This document shows, piece by piece, positions 9,787-11,694 of a stretch of 11,694 nucleotides of DNA. Source of the DNA: Antrodiella citrinella (lineage: Eukaryota > Basidiomycota > Agaricomycetes > Polyporales > Steccherinaceae). The position numbers were made by a program, and so were the translations under genes. Within the stretch, counting starts at the first letter, position 1. The number at the start of each line of letters is the position of its first letter. The DNA lies in the NCBI GenBank assembly GCA_004802725.1, contig SGPM01000567.1, forward strand, positions 1 to 11,694, given 5' to 3'. The notes beneath the pieces are model-generated. The model was not told the origin of the DNA, searched no databases, and saw nothing but the letters and a program-made list of their open reading frames with translations.

Positions 9787-9836
9787 TCCTGTAGTAGCAC
9801 GTACAGTAGACGCCGATCATCTTGAAACGCACGACG

Positions 9837-10405
9837 ATGTCCAACCCCGCAGAGCTCCAGACACGGCTACAGGACCTGTCGTCGTCGTACCAGAAGATCC
9901 AGCACGAGCTCAGCGTCGCCGTCGACGCCCGCCAGAAACTCGACGCCCAGAAGAGCGAGAACGAGCTCGTCAGGAAGGTCTGTCCTCCTTCCGTGGTCTT
10001 GTGCACGCGGCACTCATCTGACATACACCGCTGTGCAGGAATTCGACCGGTTGACACCGAACAGCGAGGTGTACAAGCAGATCGGGCCCGTGCTGGTCCC
10101 GCAGACGCAGGAGGCGGCGCGCGGGGACGTCGAGGGGCGGTTGCGCTTCATCGAGGGGAACATGTGCGTCCTCTTCCTTCCTTCTCATGTCTTATCAAGT
10201 TCTCGTTGGTCGGTGGGCTGACGGTGTGCGTTCGCAGTCAAACGGTCGAGACGCAGCTCGCAGAGATCGAAGCACGGGGCGAGAACGTCAAGTCGGAGGT
10301 ACGCTTCACGCTATCCATTCAAAACGTGGACTCATTCGTGTGTAGATCGTGGAGATACAAACCCTCCAACGGCAGCAGGCGGGTCCAACTGCGATCTCTG
10401 TATGA
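9837..10405 (+). CDS. YKE2: Prefoldin subunit 6 (beta-class)
   Basis: A beta-class subunit of the hexameric prefoldin co-chaperone, which holds nascent actin and tubulin and passes them to the TRiC/CCT chaperonin in the cytosol. Exons 9837-9977, 10039-10163, 10238-10298 and 10346-10405 join in phase to 128 residues, normal for the family. The N-terminal helix is a coiled coil (residues about 3-47, ELQTRLQDLSSSYQKIQHEL). The beta-hairpin follows at residues about 48-80 with the characteristic SEVYKQIGPVLVPQTQEAA. The C-terminal coiled helix runs from about 83 to 117, with a short tail ending TAISV. Introns are 47-74 bp. The start lies only 50 bp after the pseudogene's last recognisable codon, so the promoter must overlap pseudogene sequence. 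It converges on the uS17m gene with 156 bp between stop codons. Another beta-class subunit is the only realistic alternative. Confidence 0.93.
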
Positions 10406-10561
10406 GCTTCACAGAGGTGTGAGCGGATGGATGGGGCGTAGGAAGACGGTGTGTAGGATAGGTTTTAATGATAATTCATAATCCTCGTCTGCTATGTGAG
10501 CCCCTGCCATCTCCCTTCATCTCTTCCTCTCTCCCACAAAATGGCCAAAAACCCGGTAAGC

Positions 10562-10960
10562 TCACGCCTGTCCCTGCGAGCGCGCCTCGAACTCGGCCTC
10601 GGGGGTCCGGAGGACGTGCGCGAGTGTGAACCGCTTGCGCGCGGAGAGCGGGCGCGAGTGCGTGATGCGGACGTGGTCGTTCAGGCGCAGTTCTGTGTGG
10701 GCGGTCAGGCGTAGGATTCAACAGCCGAAGGCGGGGGACTCGGACTCACGTTCGGTCTCGTCGTGCACCAAGAACTTCGTGCTCCTCTCCATCCTCTGCG
10801 CACCCGCACCAAAGAATCAGCATACACGATCGTGAATGAGCAGAAGGACGCGGACCTTGTGCGTGCGCTCGTGCACGACCCAGCGCGAGACGGTCACCGT
10901 CGCCGTCTTGCGCATCGCCCCGACTTTCGTGACGAGCCCTGTGAACGCGGGTGGTGCCAT
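10562..10960 (-). CDS. MRPS17: Mitochondrial small-subunit ribosomal protein uS17m
   Basis: An rRNA-binding protein of the mitochondrial small ribosomal subunit (bacterial S17 family). On the minus strand the exons are 10960-10856, 10795-10750 and 10692-10562, with GT-AG introns of 60 and 57 bp. They join in phase to 93 residues. Family signatures in order: FTGLVTKVGAMRKTATVTV (OB-fold strands), VVHERTHKRMERSTKFLVHDE, LNDHVRITHSRPLSARKRF and TLAHVL. The length fits bacterial and mitochondrial S17 and is too short for the cytosolic homologue. There is no obvious cleavable presequence; the protein starts straight into the S17 core, which is basic and could itself direct import. The stop TGA overlaps a GTGAGC that could serve as a splice donor, so a slightly different C-terminus is possible. 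Confidence 0.9.
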
Positions 10961-11486
10961 TCCTAGTCGCGCTGGAGGTTCAAAAGAGGTCGCGGTGGTG
11001 ATGGTAGGATGTGAAGGGTGTTTGACGTTATTTGTCACTCGCTCGCAAAGACGTGTATTGGTGAATACAGGGAGAAAGCAGAGAAAGAGAAAGTAGGGTA
11101 CAGTGTAGAATCTAAGCACGTCTCCGGACACCTTCAACCCACTTCTAAACCTTCAACCAAAGCACACAACCAGAAATGGAAAAGCAGAACGAGAGAAAGG
11201 AAATAAACGAGTGTGAGGTGCGATTATTTAAACGTACCCGTACGCCATGATCTATATACTACTGCGACGAGAGAACTGTAAGTACGATTCGAGCAACGGA
11301 GAGCGAGCAAGGGAACAGCGTAGTAGGGTACACATGTCGACCGGGAGGGTGTTTGTACAGTCAGTTGTGAGGGCGTGGGGCCGGCCCGTGCGTTGGGAGG
11401 GAAGGGAAGGAGGTATAGGTACACGACCGGGGTATGAGACGTTTTGGGTGTCGTGGTAGTGTCATGAATCGTGAGGACCTCGAGTC
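10961..11486. other. Intergenic region upstream of uS17m
   Basis: These 526 bp should contain the minus-strand uS17m promoter and 5' leader plus the 3' flank of the next minus-strand gene. The plus strand is purine-rich at about 11075-11210 (GAGAAAG-type runs), so the uS17m coding strand has pyrimidine-rich tracts here, as many fungal promoters do. TTATTTAAA (about 11223-11231) could serve as a weak poly(A) or TATA-like element. No ORF is convincing. Confidence 0.35.
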
Positions 11487-11694
11487 TCAGTTCGGCCGTT
11501 GCTCGGGGATGTTGTCGAAATACCCCTCTACCCCACCAGGGTGCTTCTCCTCGATCGGCGTGTCCACCGGGCTCGGGTAGTCCACGTCGTCATCCACGTC
11601 CATGTCCAGACGCGTGCGCTGCAGCAGCCCGGGCGGGAGCATCGGCGAGTCCTNCAGCGTCAGCCCTAGCNNNGCGAGGCCGCTCGCGGGAGTC
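11487..11694 (-). CDS. C-terminal part of an unidentified protein
   Basis: A minus-strand frame enters from the window end and runs 68 codons to TGA (11489-11487). I do not recognise the family. The first part is neutral and Leu/Pro-rich (LGLTL, DSPMLPPGLLQRTRL). It is followed by a very acidic stretch (DMDVDDDVDYPSPVDTPIEE) and an end reading GYFDNIPEQRPN. Such a tail is probably disordered, and the Ser/Thr-Pro pairs could be phosphorylation sites. Two codons are unreadable because of N at 11654 and 11671-11673. Codon choice is strongly GC-ending and the frame has no stop, which supports real coding. The gene runs the same way as uS17m. Confidence 0.6.
   Translation of the reverse strand, partial: TPASGLXXLGLTLXDSPMLPPGLLQRTRLDMDVDDDVDYPSPVDTPIEEKHPGGVEGYFDNIPEQRPN

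Noticed and set aside
1..11694. tRNA or rRNA genes, CRISPR arrays, transposons with terminal repeats
   Set aside because: No cloverleaf, rRNA-like block, spaced direct repeats, long terminal repeats or transposase/reverse-transcriptase motifs were seen by eye on either strand.

Overview
The window is nuclear DNA from a filamentous basidiomycete, most likely an Agaricomycete. The evidence is many very short GT-AG introns (47-74 bp), compact gene spacing, moderately high GC and fungal-type gene content. Species is not inferred. Runs of N at 11654 and 11671-11673 show a draft assembly.

Layout. (1) 105-626 (+): a Pro-rich open frame, perhaps the terminal exon of an unknown upstream gene. (2) 994-6328 (+): a complete VPS10/PEP1 sortilin-type sorting receptor. 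I resolved 19 exons and 18 introns, giving 1457 residues with signal peptide, two complete VPS10 domains (each with exactly ten cysteines in its 10CC module), one transmembrane helix and a cytosolic tail. (3) about 6815-9786 (+): remains of a P-loop NTPase-like gene of a type I recall as expanded in Agaricomycetes. It keeps a good Walker A motif and several good introns, but needs about nine frame changes and has an in-frame TGA, so I call it a pseudogene. (4) 9837-10405 (+): prefoldin subunit 6, 4 exons, 128 aa. (5) 10562-10960 (-): mitochondrial ribosomal protein uS17m, 3 exons, 93 aa, convergent with prefoldin. (6) 11487 to the window end (-): C-terminal 68 residues of an unidentified acidic-tailed protein.

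The intact genes are housekeeping functions: Golgi-to-vacuole receptor sorting, cotranslational chaperoning of actin and tubulin, and mitochondrial translation. They do not form a pathway or cluster. The only accessory material is the broken P-loop gene lying between VPS10 and prefoldin. I found no convincing new multi-gene system. The most interesting structural signal is that four introns lie at equivalent positions and in the same phase in both halves of the duplicated VPS10 receptor.
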